Source of the DNA: Roridomyces roridus
Lineage: Eukaryota; Basidiomycota; Agaricomycetes; Agaricales; Mycenaceae
NCBI GenBank assembly: GCA_029378245.1
Contig: JARKIF010000012.1
Span: forward strand, 1,550,001-1,614,000
Reading direction: 5' to 3'
DNA length: 64,000 bases
The notes under the pieces are model-generated. The model saw only the letters and a program-made list of their open reading frames with translations. It did no database searches and was not told the DNA's origin. Shown in pieces: positions 1 to 11,250 of the stretch (the first letter of the stretch is position 1; every line of letters begins with the position of its first letter). A program made the translations under genes and the position numbers.

Positions 1-1239
1 TGTTCTTGGACTGTATTTTCTATCGTAGATAGAATGGACCTTGTACGAGGCTCAGACAAAGCCTGTTTGTGACTGAATCGTGTCCTTTGCTTTTTTTGCC
101 TATATCTATCATTTCAGGGAATCATAAGCAAGTGCCGGGCAATCGCATGAATTCGTGCCAGTGCGCGGCAGGAGGAATTGGTTTCTGGGCCCGAGTCCAT
201 TCAGAACGTTCATTCGAGTCTTTGTTCATCACTGCATTTTACCTACTTCAAGGCAAACCCCTTGCCTAGATGCCTATACAAACCACCTGGCCAAGGATGT
301 TTGCCTGGCCTTGTCTAGACATTGATCTTGGTTAGTCTGTGTTTGTCTTCGCTCAGCGAGGATCCGGACGAACCCAGACAAATCCCGCTCAAACCAGATA
401 AATTGACCAGGCCATGGCCGCTGGGAAGAAGTGTTGGAAACTGTGCAAATATGCATTGAATGGTGTTTGGTGTGGTACGGGGGCCCATCCTTGAGATAGA
501 AAATTTACCCAACGAGAGCCGAATACTTGGGAGATGGGCCGTCGGTGAGATCAATCGAACACGCTCTATTTTTCTCAGGCCATCATTCTGACAGCAGATT
601 TGGAGCACAATGAGATGGATGCACACCTTGGTCATGAACTCGGGGATTTTCGTGAGCGGGATGAACCCAGGCAAGGCCCGACAAACCCCGACCAACCTTG
701 GTAAGGTTGGTCGAGGACACCTCGTAGAACCTAGATTATCCCACGGGCTAGACCAAGCCTGAAGAATGCAAATGAACCTAGACGAAGCCAGATAAGTCCA
801 GATTCAACCTCGGAGAACCTAGATTACCCCTTGCCTAGAAATGGGCAAAATGCAGTGCATGTTTACCCCAGTTTCCCGGGGTAACTCTGCCAGCCGGGCT
901 GCGGGTGGTCCGCCTGCTCTCAGTTCGATGGGTTTATTAATTACTTGAACACCTTTTTTGACCTTCCCATTCGACAGAATCGATCCGGGGTCCGGTCCTA
1001 CGCGATTGGGATGATTTAATGGCTACCAACTTGGTGAGAGCAGATTTGCCTGATAATATTCAACCAGATCGCACCAACGCTTGCGGCTTGGAGTCTGGTC
1101 CGGTGGTCCCCGGAGATGCCACATTTTCAGATGGGAGCTGAATCGCCGACGATTTTGGCGGGAGCTTGTGGGACACGTAATAGAGTTCCAAGAGATTGAA
1201 GAGCCCGTAGGTACCGCTCAAATTTCCAATTTCCATCGG
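1..1239. other. gene-poor stretch, no gene supported
   Basis: I see no reading frame with recognisable protein content or a chain of splice sites. The first 850 bases hold many short degenerate copies of words such as CCTAGAC, CAGACAA and GAACCTAGA, which look like decayed short-period repeats. Around 890-935 a block resembling GCCGGGCTGCGGGTGG recurs at about 11,220-11,250. Confidence 0.5.
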
Positions 1240-1480
1240 CACAATCGCGCCGTGATGCGCCTCTTAGGTCAGCACCTTCGTCATCCATCAACCGAGTCAC
1301 ATGCCTTTAAGTTTCTGCTTCCGACTCCGTGCTTCTCAGCCTTCGGCCTTGTCCTCCCGCCTCAATCCACCCACTTTTCCCGGGAATCCTTCTGAAAAAG
1401 ACTTCAACTCCTCCCCAAATGGATCAGGCGCACAATTCCAGTCGGGAGAGCCTCCGAGGCCTCGGTTCGCTGATCGGAAT
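1240..1480 (+). repeat. dispersed repeat, copy 1
   Basis: This block shares order and wording with 5,150-5,370: GTGATGCGC, then a pyrimidine-rich stretch, then CAGGAATCCTTCTGAAAA or its variant, then CAACTC and a CGGGAGA block. Similarity is patchy, so it is an old repeat rather than a recent copy. No protein content was seen. Confidence 0.5.
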
Positions 1481-2059
1481 TCCGAATCCACGGATTCATC
1501 CACACACTTTTGTCGAGCAAGGGGCGGGACGACTAACCTGGAATCCCAACAACCAATGAAATTCAAGACTCGGATATCATGCTGCTGTAGCATTCTCTCG
1601 CCCGTCTGCATCACATCTCCCTCAGCTTTCTTCTTCGTCTCCCGATCCGCCGCCGTGGCGTCGCCGCGTGAGGTTCTTCCCACTCAAGCGCCGTCATGGA
1701 ACCTGTCGTTTGCTGCCGTCCAAGTATCACTGTCTTGATATGGCTCTACTACTATCCTCTCGAAATGCTGCTCGAATCTTCACCTCTCGGTGTCTCCGTG
1801 GCGGCTGTACTCATTCGATCTGTGTCTTTGTCCTCTCCGGTGGCATACATAGTCTCCCACCGAGATTTTAGTTGCCTAAGTCGTCGCTCTACGCCGCACA
1901 CTGCGTCATCATTCTTCCAAGATCCCTTTCTCCATTCCTCCCTGATTTCCGCATGCCCTCACACGGTCAATCGAGATCACTCCATCCCCGGTCCCTCTGC
2001 AACCTCCCACTGTTTTCCTGTATCAACTGTTCTCGATGAGCGGGACGACGACTTCGTTC
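1481..2059. other. no gene seen
   Basis: There are only short frames without family resemblance. The stretch separates a dispersed repeat from a small MITE. Confidence 0.5.
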
Positions 2060-2064
2060 CAGCT

Positions 2065-2267
2065 AAATGCAAAATCCTAGACCATCACAAACGCGACAGC
2101 TGTGGAGCTGGAAGGTCCGGCTTGCTGCAAACCCACTCTAATTCCGCTTGCCAGGTGTGCCGTGCAGCTCCGAGTAGTGTTGGAGCTGTGGCAGCTCGTG
2201 GCGGCACCACCCGAGCTCTCCCGAGCTCCACAGCTGTCGGATTCCTGATGGCCTACGATTTTGCATG
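2065..2267. mobile_element. 203-bp MITE with about 45-bp terminal inverted repeats
   Basis: The left end (ATGCAAAATCCTAGACCATC, continuing into GACAGCTGTGGAGCT) is matched in reverse complement at the right end (GAGCTCCACAGCTGTCGG, ending CGATTTTGCAT). About 38 of 45 bases agree. The element is flanked by CAGCT at 2060-2064 and 2268-2272, a likely 5-bp target duplication. There is no coding capacity, so it would be non-autonomous. The superfamily is uncertain. Confidence 0.65.
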
Positions 2268-2798
2268 CAGCTGTCAATCATCCGGTTGATATACGTGGTG
2301 GTGCGTAGTGCTATTCTTTGAACAAATATCTCGAGAATATCCACGCCGAGAAGTATTCGATGCCTGCCACTCTCATGAACTCGTTCAAGGCCCCCCCACC
2401 CCATGTATTCCTGCCTACCTGTGGCAGAAGGCCAAGAAAACCATATGGTGAGTCCCAGCTTATTGGCCACCGAAAAACATCCGCCTTTGTTCTCTCATGT
2501 ACGAGTTATTGATGAGCGGGAGGCAATCTAGTGGTTTCACACCCGATCATGTGTAACTCCAGCTTCTTATAAATGCCATCTTCCAAGTCCAAGTCGTCAG
2601 TATTGCCACTCCATACCCACCCAATGGCCCACACAGTGAATGCTCCGCTCTCCGACCCCGCAGTGGCAATACAGATGTTGGTGACCCGCTCTAGCTTATG
2701 GAACAGAGTATTGATTCTTCTCGGCATAGAGCCCAAACACTAGTGTGTTGTGCGACTGCAATGGCGTGATCCATGATACTTATTGACCCGAGATTATC

Positions 2799-4748
2799 AT
2801 GTATCTCCTGGACATTGGAATTTTTGGTTGTCTCAGCGCGCAGATATGTAAGCTCCACCATTCACATGAATTCCGGATTTAATGAGAAGCAGACATCTAC
2901 TACCAGGCATTTCCCAATGACCGGAGGTTGAACAAGGGTCTCGTGTATGGGATCTATCTTTTGCAGTTGATCCTGACCGGTTCCATGATTCACGACACGT
3001 ACATAACATATGGTTCTGGTTTTGGCGACCTCTCCAGCATTTTCACGATCAATTCAGCGCCGTACTTGGTTCCAATTATTGGCGGCCTCAGTAAATCCTC
3101 TTTGCCCCTTATCCTAGTATTGTGGGCTTACTCGTTTTCTGAAGCTGGCTTTGCTGCTCAATCATTTTATGCCCATCGCATTCACACGCTCTCCAAGACA
3201 CGGATTATTCCCTGCGTGATTCTGACCGTAATACCTATCCTGGGAGGAGAATGTTCCGCTTACATTACTCTCATAGATTTCGATAACTAGCTGCATCTAC
3301 TGTTTTCCCGGCTCCGGCTTGGGCTTGGCTTGACCCGGCTCCGGCTTTCGAAATCCCCAAGCCCAAGCCGTAGCCGGATATGCCGGCCGGCTTGGGCCCG
3401 GCTCCGGCTTAGCCGGCGGCTTTGGTTGATTTTTTAAAACCTCTTTTCTCACCCTCTACAGATGAACTACTGTTCGATGGAGCATCAGTAGTATAGATTG
3501 ACGGATGCAAAGCGAAAATAAAGATTGCAAGTGGGATTTCTGAGCTGTTTCTGAAAGTCGGATTACCAGCCGGTAGCTGATGGGATCATGATGATCATGA
3601 TCTGTCAATATTTCTACTGTCGTTCGACTCGAGAAATTCAAAGTGCAATAATGGCTGATCTTGAGTATTTTTTCAGTTACATTGGGTGCAGAGTGGTCCA
3701 CTCAACAGACTCTCGAGATGACTCTGAAGTTGGGCTTGGAAGCCGGGGCTTAGCCGCCGGCTTGGGGCTTGAGAAATCCCAAGCCGGAGCCGTAAGCCGG
3801 GGTGCACACCCGGCTTGGGCTTGGCTTGGCCCGGCTTAGCCGGACCCCGGCTCTGCCGGCTTCGGGCTTCAAGCCGTAGCCGGCAAAACACTAGCTGCAT
3901 CGCTGCTATCATGTTCGGAGTCTCCAATGCTCAGTGTACGCAAACATTTATCCACTTTGAACCTCGGATTGATTTCTGTACTAAGCCAACAGTATCTTGG
4001 CTATTCAAACCCCCCGCAATTCACTGGTGTCTGGGGTGAAATAATTCAACACCGGACAAATGCACGCCTCTCATGGTTTCCTCAGATCTGGTTCGCAGGA
4101 TCGGCAGTTACAGACATTCTCATTGCTGGCTGCATGACATACTATGTGAGGCCATTCACTTGGGTGTGGTCATTACCTGACTTTCCTTGTAGCTGACAAA
4201 ATACGATACCGGCTTTCGTCAAACTCACGAACTCATTTCGAGGCTCATTAGGTTGATCATTGAGACGGGAACTATGACAGGTACTTACTCGAGAACTTCT
4301 TCACTGCATATCCACATGAGCCTGACATTTTGCAGCTTTGGCGGCGCTCGCAACTCTGATTCTATTTGTCGTATTCCCGGATCACACGTACTACACATGT
4401 GTGGGCGGAATCCTGCCAAAGCTTTATTCCGTTGCAACCCTAACCATCTTGAACTCCCGAACCAAACTCGTGAGCACTCGCGCGGTGGGCATTTCTGATG
4501 AGTCAGGGATCATCTCGACTGCTCGATTTGCTCAACGCCGTGGCCACGCGGCAACCATTGGATCCAATCAACCAGTCGTCACGATTACCCGAGAAGTATT
4601 CTCCGACGGCAATTGCAATGTGGATGATCCGGTTGAAATGAAATTTATGGTGTACATTGAACCCTTGCATGATTCTACTTGGTGCTTTCTACTGAATTAC
4701 TTGTGTGTACAGACTCCGGAAAACACACCATCCAAAGAGTCAGTTTGA
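2799..4748 (+). pseudogene. DUF6534 seven-helix membrane protein, broken by a MITE
   Basis: The pieces in order match the DUF6534 layout. An N-terminal helix is followed by YIYYQAFPNDRRLNKG (2,892 on), YGIYLLQLILTG, AAQSFYAHRIHTLSKTRIIP, then after the insertion IWFAGSAVTDILIAGCMTYY (about 4,090-4,145). Next come a TGFRQTHELISRLIRL loop (4,200-4,255), a last pair of helices (4,338-4,440) and a cytoplasmic tail with TITREVFSD, ending MTPENTPSKESV. Introns are short GT-AG. The exon after RIIPCVILT (acceptor near 3,272) reads ISITSC and is cut at 3,298 by a 596-bp element; taking out the element and one 8-bp target copy lets the frame run on as IAAIMFG. The N-terminal segment is shorter than usual. 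The role of the family is unknown; seven helices suggest a receptor-like protein. Probably inactive now. Confidence 0.8.
3298..3893. mobile_element. hAT-like MITE, 596 bp
   Basis: It is flanked by a perfect 8-bp duplication GCTGCATC (3290-3297 and 3894-3901). The ends are inverted repeats: TACTGTTTTCCCGGCTCCGG on the left, and the complement of CCGTAGCCGGCAAAACACTA on the right. Inside both ends lie many GGCTTGGGC / GCCGGCTT words, the subterminal repeats common in hAT elements. An 8-bp target site and a TA(C/G)TGTTTT end fit the hAT superfamily. No transposase frame is present. Confidence 0.85.
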
Positions 4749-4990
4749 GAACTATGTCATGAGATGCACCACGAGTTGCCTAGATCTGCTTCCTGTGTAT
4801 GTATTCATTGTTGTACAATTAATGAACCTTGACGCCTCCTTCTGGCTTGCCATCATTTCCCCGTTCCATGATTGTGCACTCCATGGATCATTTTCTTTTT
4901 GTCGCCAAAATCATTGCAAGGAGAGTAATAGATGGATACGTGCCGATGCCTGCCAGGAGACCCTGGGTTCCGAGCCCGAGTTTGCTGCCA
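4749..4990 (+). repeat. 3' module shared with the DUF6533 gene at 6.4-10.9 kb
   Basis: The sequence just after the DUF6534 stop (GTTGCCTAGATCTG, TTGATGAACC-like, CTTGCCATCATTTCCCCGTT, TTTTTCTTTTTGTCGCCAA) matches 10,950-11,190, just after the stop of an unrelated-family seven-helix gene. It may be a duplicated 3' flank or a repeat that both genes carry. Confidence 0.6.
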
Positions 4991-5149
4991 TACTTACGCG
5001 ACTATAGGGCAATACATAAGTAGTTTTTCCTACTTACTTGGAAGTTGGTGAGCGCAGAGCTCGCGCCGACAAGTTGTATTGGGCCGACATCGACGGGCTT
5101 TTTGTCGGTATCCACTCATTGACCCAACAATCGGCCCAACGTGATGCGC

Positions 5150-5370
5150 ACTTACTCGCGTACCGAATCTTAGGTTAGCACATTCCAGTCCCATGAATGA
5201 TGATCCGATTGTGATCCGAGTCAAATCCGAGTCGTCCGCTTCTCTGCTTCTGCCTCCTCCTTGTCGTCCCGCTTCAAGTTCAACCGAACCGCTTGGCCCC
5301 AGGAATCCTTCTGAAAACGTGCTCAACTCTGTCCCAAAACACTTCTCTGCGCAGAAGTCCAGGCGGGAGA
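5150..5370 (+). repeat. dispersed repeat, copy 2
   Basis: Partner of 1,240-1,480, with the same order of GTGATGCGC, a pyrimidine-rich run, CAGGAATCCTTCTGAAAA and a CGGGAGA block. Confidence 0.5.
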
Positions 5371-6150
5371 ACTGCATGGCTGCGGCGGCGGCGACGCGCC
5401 GACGCCGATACCAAGTCCGACCACTTCAGCGAGGGCTCCGCTCTGCCGACCGTTACCAACCTAGAACTTTGTCTTCCCCAGCGGGGCCTTGAAAATCCCC
5501 TACTCCAGCGTAGCAGAGAAGGGTTTCTGTGGGCGTGAAACACCTGATCTCCCGCCAAAGCCATCCCCATCAGAAGATCCTTGTCAGATCATGATGAATG
5601 ACCTCATGAGACCACGTAGCCCCATCCATACCTTCAATGTTGTGCCAGAAATCGGCACTGCGGCAGGGACCATCATCGGCTGCATCGGCAGTCTCAGCAT
5701 GGCAGCCTCGGGTCGCTTGATCATGACCGGGAAATTTGGCAGGCTTATTCCGAACCTACAAAACCGAGTCAGATTCCAGGTTCAATTGTGGATGACCAAC
5801 TCGGAGAAGCCACCGGCACTAACTGCAGTTAAATTCATGGAATGTTGAGGGTCCAGAAAGTTTGAGGGGGATATTGCAAGAAACAAGCTCTGCACGAGCT
5901 GAACAAAAATGATTGCCCTTTGATTTGATCAAAAAAGTGCTAGCTTCGACTTTGGAAGTAGACTTGAGCAGTGATACCATATAGATTTGACCTCGGCGGG
6001 GGCAACAATTGAGAGCTTATGACTCTGAGGGTAGATGGAGAAACATTGCCGAATTTATCATTGCAACCGTGCCCGGCAGAGTAGGTGATGGCGCTTGCCG
6101 CCGCTACCGATGGGTACCTGTTGGCAGCCGTGGGTGCGCCGGCCATGCTT
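5371..6150. other. no gene seen
   Basis: No family-like frame is visible. A GGCGGCGGCGACGCG tract lies near 5,385. From about 6,150 the sequence becomes the conserved 5' flank of the next gene, which is also found upstream of the copy at 39.2 kb. Confidence 0.4.
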
Positions 6151-6799
6151 CCCGTTCTGCCACTCGTGTGAAGATCTTTGCACCGCTCAAGTCTGTCTCA
6201 GTCCGCATCGTCTGCTTGCTCTCCGCATGATCGTTTCTCCCAACGACCAACAGTATCACTCTCTGAGTATTCTTTCAGTGCTTCGGCGGAAAACTGGAGC
6301 CCTCCGGGCCATCTACTTATCCCGATATCAAGGATCATGACGCAACGAAGCCTCCCTTTTCTCACCAACAATTTACTTCATTGCCCCTCCTACACCCACA
6401 CTGCTCTCCCCCCTCCCCCTTACTCCTCCGACATGGACCTCTCCGTGGCCGGAGACTCGGGCGACCTGAGCTACGCCACTTTTACTTCTGACCAGTACGT
6501 TTCTCTGCTGCTCACCTTACATCCAGTTGACACCCATCCAGTCGAATCCTCCGCTATTTTTTCCTCGCAGGCCTAAGTACGTCAAGGGTTCCAATCTGAA
6601 ATACACCGTGTCTGACGACAGGCAGCTATACTGGTATACGACCACATCTTGACTCTCGGGATGGAGGTCAAATACATCTGGGCCTCAAAACTGCGGCCAG
6701 GGACCTGCTGGTTTCTCGCCGTCAGATATCTGGGACTCGTGGCATCCCTTCTTCAATTGCCGTATTTCTTCTCGCGGTTGGACCACGCGGTATGCACAG

Positions 6800-8215
6800 T
6801 TCTCCACATCTGATTTCGGAATAGATTGAAATGATTGGCTTTCGAAAGACGTGAGTCCCACCCACTGAGGACCCCAATTGTCATGAATTTCATGGAGATC
6901 GCCCACGTAGATATACCCGTGAACTTCACCAGAAGAGAGCCATGAATTTCATGACGATTCCATGAAATTCAAGGTCCTTGTCATTCACTATAAATCGTGA
7001 ACACATCAGGGAAAGGCATTCACGTACCCTCATTGGTGAAGTTCATTTGAGTGTACCGTGATTGAGAATGATGTAGTTCTAAACTCAGTGAATTTGACAA
7101 AGCAGTTCAGTGAGAATCATTGTTTTACTACATTGAATATACAGGGATTCAGGTGCTACTGCCACCGTTCGATCGCCCCATTCCATCGCGGACAACCTCT
7201 CCATCCTTGTCCCATCCTTCGTCATCCGACAAAAAGAGGGTGCGGGGGTCCTGGCGCCGATGCAGCCGAGATCGAGGGAAGGGGAGAGAGAGAATGAGGG
7301 ACGTCGTTTATGCAGATGTGTGCCAGAAGCTTGTCGACAGAGGACAGGACATACAGAACATACCGGCGTGTTGATTCCTATACCACCGCTTCTGGTGCAA
7401 GATGAGCGAAACATGATACAAGAAGCGTCGCAATGCGACGGCGTACCTGAGCACGAGCAGCCCAACCGATACAACAGCGCACCTAACCGTCGGAGATGCT
7501 CATCGAGCAGTAGTGAAGGCCCGAGGCGCGCGAGACCGGCAAAACTTGAGAATTGTTCCAGTCGGGATCGGACCCGGAAGCAGCAAGCGGGACATGAGGG
7601 AAGAGAGAGAGAGAGTCGTGTGTGGGTGGTCCTCAGTGCGTTCTACTTGTATCCATATCTTCTCCGTTTGGTGGTGGAGCCCGGTGGGGCCAATTCAGTT
7701 GAGCTCCAATCCGCAGCCGGCCCCGAGGATTCGAGCCAGCGAAGCCAGAGGGGCGGCCTGAGGATGCGGTGGGCGTATAGGGCAGGGTGGGGATGGTCGA
7801 TGCAGGACACGGGCCTAGGAATGGAAGGTCCAGCAGGTGGTGGGAGACGGAAGAGAGCTGGATGATACTGATCAGCGAAGACGTCATCTTGCTCCACCGC
7901 CAATCCGCCGCGCGTTTCCTTTCAACCTTGTCTCGACCAGTCGACAACAGCGACGGACTGGAGGTTGACAGTTGTATGCACAACCAGGAGCTTCAGAGCA
8001 AGGATGTGTATCAGATCAGCAGTATTTTCTTGACCGTGAGATTCACGTACTTTCATTGTGAACTGCAGAAATACGTGAATTGGGTAGGTGAATGAAATCT
8101 ACGTGAAATCGGATTCACACACCAAAGTACGTGATTTGTTTTCGTTACATGAAATTCATTTACATCTACATCCTCAGTGACCTGCACCCGCTGTTGGCTT
8201 GTGTCGGCCTAACCT
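6800..8215. mobile_element. insertion inside intron of DUF6533 copy A
   Basis: The corresponding intron in copy B is 143 bp, so about 1.3 kb is extra here. Both borders carry many CACGTA, GTGAATTTCATG and ATGAAATTCA words in opposite directions (6,880-7,060 and 8,010-8,170), like subterminal repeats of a DNA transposon. The middle (7,150-7,990) holds open frames without recognisable domains. I could not fix exact ends or a target duplication. Confidence 0.5.
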
Positions 8216-8410
8216 GTTTCCATCACAGTTGTCTCAAGCTGCAGTGGCTATGGGATTTTCCTCTTATTGTCCACGAGATCCTCATCGAAGGTAACTCCGC
8301 ACTGCCCAGTCTCGCATTGATCATCGGAATTTGCTCATTGAATGTAGCCTCAATGGCCCTTCGTGTCATAGCCATGTATGGCTTTGATAAATGGGTATTC
8401 TTCCACCAGT

Positions 8411-9018
8411 GGTGGTAGCCACAATTAGATGTGGGCAGCCCCGGCTGGGGGGTACATTTAAATGTGGTGACACCTTGGCCGGCCAGCCAACGGTTGCCCA
8501 CATTTAAATGTGGGTCATAGGCTGGAAATAGAAATAAATGCAAGGTAGTCAGCGGGAATCGAACCCAAAAGGTGTAGCTGTCAAGCAGAATATGGCAATT
8601 CAACTGATAGCTTAACCAACTGAGCTAGAAAGGATTAAAAGCCCCAGGTTTCGCAGCAGATAACGGGCCAACTGAGATTCAGCTGTGAGTGGCAGTTAGG
8701 ACCTGGTTAGGTTTGGTTAGGTTTGGTTTGGTTAGTTAGGTTAGGTTCGGTTAAGTTTGGTTAAGCCGAAGATTAGTGAAAAAAACGGGCTTTTGCCTGG
8801 GTTGGTTAGGTGTTGTATTGTATTGTCTTCAAATCATAACGATGGTTATGATGGCTGACTGGTATATTGTGCTGGATCCAATTGATGGCCGGATCTTACC
8901 CTGCACAGTTGTGTGTTCAAATCAGCCTTTTGGCGTTCCTTTTGCATCCAATTCCGGCAATATGCCGCTGCTTTGATGGCCGGTAGGCCCACATTTAAAT
9001 GTGGGTACAGCTGCACCT
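8411..9018. repeat. palindrome-ended repeat (CCCACATTTAAATGTGGG type)
   Basis: The exact 18-bp palindrome CCCACATTTAAATGTGGG occurs at 8,497-8,514 and 8,988-9,005. The left border CACCAGTGGTGGTAGCC and right border TACAGCTGCACCTC resemble the borders of the 42,128-44,217 element (CACCAGTGGTTGC, CTACAGCTACACCTC). I infer one family of hairpin-ended elements. No coding sequence was seen. Confidence 0.55.
8545..8633 (-). repeat. tRNA-like segment (tRNA-derived repeat or dead tRNA)
   Basis: Read on the minus strand it has a perfect A box (TAGCTCAGTTGG) and a perfect B box (GGTTCGATTCC) at tRNA spacing, with a segment between them long enough to hold an intron. The would-be acceptor arms (TCCTTTC against TGACTAC) do not pair, so it is unlikely to be a working tRNA. 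Its place inside an inserted repeat suggests a SINE-type relic. Confidence 0.5.
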
Positions 9019-10943
9019 CCTCTTATGTATGTGACCTGGTGACTCAGAATAAGGATGGTGATTGTGTTGCCAAGCAAGTACTCGGCATTGGTTCGGCATG
9101 TGTATGATGATCCCCAGTTGGGTCTGGATCACAGTTGGTGTTGAATCGGGCAAGAGCCGGCACTCTCGGCCAACGCTTTCATCATGGCGGCGTGATTTGT
9201 GATGTTCGATTAGTTACTGTACGGCAGTGCACGGCCCACGGGCAATGCACTGCAACTGCACTTGATTAGATTGTCCCCGAATTCTGGATGTTTAACCAAT
9301 GTTGGACACAAGTTCAACAACTGTTTTTCAACCTAATGAACCCAGCCTAATCCATTCAATTCAACTTACATGGTTGTAATTTCTGGAAGTGCTCAAAAAT
9401 TCCAATTTTAGACCCTCTTCACCACCCCTGAGGCCGTCCTTCGAAGGGAATAAGCACCGGAACAGTGTCGGCAATCAGTGGGTATGAATGTGATGCCCTT
9501 GTACTTTTGCAACATGCGTCGGGACATGCGTTGAGACATGCGTGTAAGGCATGTTACGATTCTTAACTTGTTTAAGAATCGTTCTTTTTAAACGGGGTCC
9601 TGGATATTGATGGGGCATCAAACGATCCCCGATGTCCATTTGGAAATCGGGGCACACGGTGGATCGTCTCGCCCACAAGAGACCCGTGACCGAGGATGTC
9701 CATCCGCTTCGGAGCCGTTTAGGTGCCGGATGATCCCACCAATGTTATGCATCGACGGCTGATGATGGTTCGATGGCCGATGGATCAGCTGCCGGGTCCC
9801 AGCCGCAACATCGTCGTTGTTCTCTCTTCGAAATCGGCCGCCCAGGCACGCTGACTGTTTCAATTTGAGTTCAAAGAGTAAGTTCAACGCCCGCTTCAAC
9901 AATTACATAACTTGAGTGTCAAATTTCAATGCGAGGAAGAAACCCAGAATCGTACCTGCCATGCGGAGCAATGGCCTCAAGCCCAGGTCAAAATGACATG
10001 CCCTGGACTTTGCCCCCGGTGTGATTTGATATGTCCCTGAAAATCCTGTGCAGTGGGCAATAATTTCGTACGGCTTGGAACCCAACCTGATCCAAGCACC
10101 GGGGCTGAATGGATGCCATACAGCGCTTACGCATCGGCAGTGAGTCTCGTCGTCTTTCGTGTGAACTATGTTGACCCAAATCCTATTAGAGCTATGAGTG
10201 GGTGGCTTGCAGCTCCCCTTGGCATTCTCAATATCGTATATAACAGGGCCAGCAATGCTCTGGGAGCTGGTGTAAGTCACCGCTGCCACTGTCAATTTTG
10301 AACGGGGAAACTTATCAGTTTTGACAGAGTCGCGTGCGATACGGTAGTGTTCCTCTTAACGCTCCGACGAGCATATCAGCGTCGTTCTTTACCGCTGTAC
10401 TCCGGATCACTGATGCACAGGATGCTCAAAGATGGTAAGCATGCCCATAAATTTCTCTTGTCCTGGCCGACCGTTGAGGCAAACAGGGAGCATGTACTTC
10501 GGGTGAGTCCTCAGGCCGACCTCGAGTCCCATACTACATCTCGTCAAGGATTATTTTCCTGGTAAATCTCGGAAATGTCGTGTCCTTCTATGTGAGTCCT
10601 GATCCATCTTTGTACCAATTGGACATCAATTCTAAATGAATTCTCCAACGCAGCTGGGCGATGTGCGTATGTTCCGAATCCAAAATAACCACACATCTAA
10701 CCGGGTAAAGGCACTGCTCGTGGGACTTCCCTCCTGGACATCAGCGAAGTATCAAACTCGATTCTCTGGCTCCCGTTGGTTGTGTACTGACAAGATTCCA
10801 GCCTTTCGATAACCCTACTTTGTCGCTTGATGCTCAATATTCACGAGGCTGGTGCTAGGGGGATGTACGATGAAGAACCGAACCCTACAGAGATGGACAC
10901 CCTCCAGTTCGCGGTTCCATTGACGGTGTCGAGCGAGGAATAG

Positions 10944-11250
10944 TACAGTCAAGTTGGTACTGCTCTGAAATCTTCACCTCTAGATCCACCAGTTGCCTGG
11001 ATCTGTTCCTTGTATAGAGTGTGTAGTCATTGTGCGGACAGTTGATGAACCTTCTCGCCCCCGATTCGGATCCCACGAGTCTTTGGCTTGCCGTCGTTCC
11101 CCCGTTCCCCGATCGACTCGGGGTCGGGTTATGCGCTGAAAAGCATCGTCTTTTTCGCCAATAACATTTGCCGTTTTCGCGACGTGACTTGACTTGTAAT
11201 GCGTACATAATTCTTACAGCCGGACTGCGGGTGGCGCGCCTCTGCTCCCA
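10944..11250 (+). repeat. 3' module shared with the DUF6534 gene at 2.8-4.7 kb
   Basis: It begins right after the DUF6533 copy A stop and matches 4,749-4,990 in order (GTTGCCTGGATCTG, TTGATGAACC, CTTGCCGTCGTTCCCCCGTT, TTTTTCGCCAA). It also contains GATCGACTCGGGGTCGGG (about 11,110), which recurs near 15,317. Confidence 0.6.

Larger units (their letters stand above)
8403..10000. mobile_element. compound insertion in an exon of DUF6533 copy A
   Basis: The codons for GFDKWVF, continuous in copy B, are followed here by about 1.6 kb of non-homologous DNA. It contains a palindrome-ended element (8,411-9,018), a tRNA-like segment, a GGTTAGGTTT simple repeat (8,703-8,765) and, near 9,515-9,550, repeated ACATGCGT words. 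The right border is uncertain (9,900-10,040). Confidence 0.5.
6433..10943 (+). pseudogene. DUF6533 seven-helix protein, copy A, interrupted by insertions
   Basis: The start MDLSVAGDSGDLSYATFTSD at 6,433 is followed by short introns and the DUF6533 core: ILRYFFLAGLTILVYDHILT, LGMEVKYIW, then CWFLAVRYLGLVASLLQLPYF up to 6,789. The next exon (8,229-8,292) reads LKLQWLWDFPLIVHEILIE after a 1.4-kb intron, where copy B has 143 bp. RVIAMYGFDKWVF ends at about 8,402 and runs straight into repeat DNA. The gene resumes near 10,045 (WAIISYGLEPNLIQAPG), then TVVFLLTLRRAYQRRSLPLY, and ends with LMLNIHEAGARG and a tail to TAG at 10,941-10,943. All later exons stay open. The second insertion cuts coding sequence, so I call it a pseudogene. 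It is a close paralogue of the minus-strand gene at 37,560-39,224, and homology reaches about 280 bp upstream of the ATG. Confidence 0.75.

Noticed and set aside
7085..7990. Several open frames of 70-200 codons on both strands
   Set aside because: They lie in the inserted part of an intron of DUF6533 copy A, overlap each other on opposite strands, and show no domain or splice pattern.
8545..8633. Functional tRNA gene on the minus strand
   Set aside because: A and B boxes are perfect but the acceptor arms do not pair and it lies in an inserted repeat.
8703..8765. Telomere-like repeat (GGTTAGG words)
   Set aside because: The unit is irregular (GGTTTGGTTAGGTT), not TTAGGG, and lies within a compound insertion.
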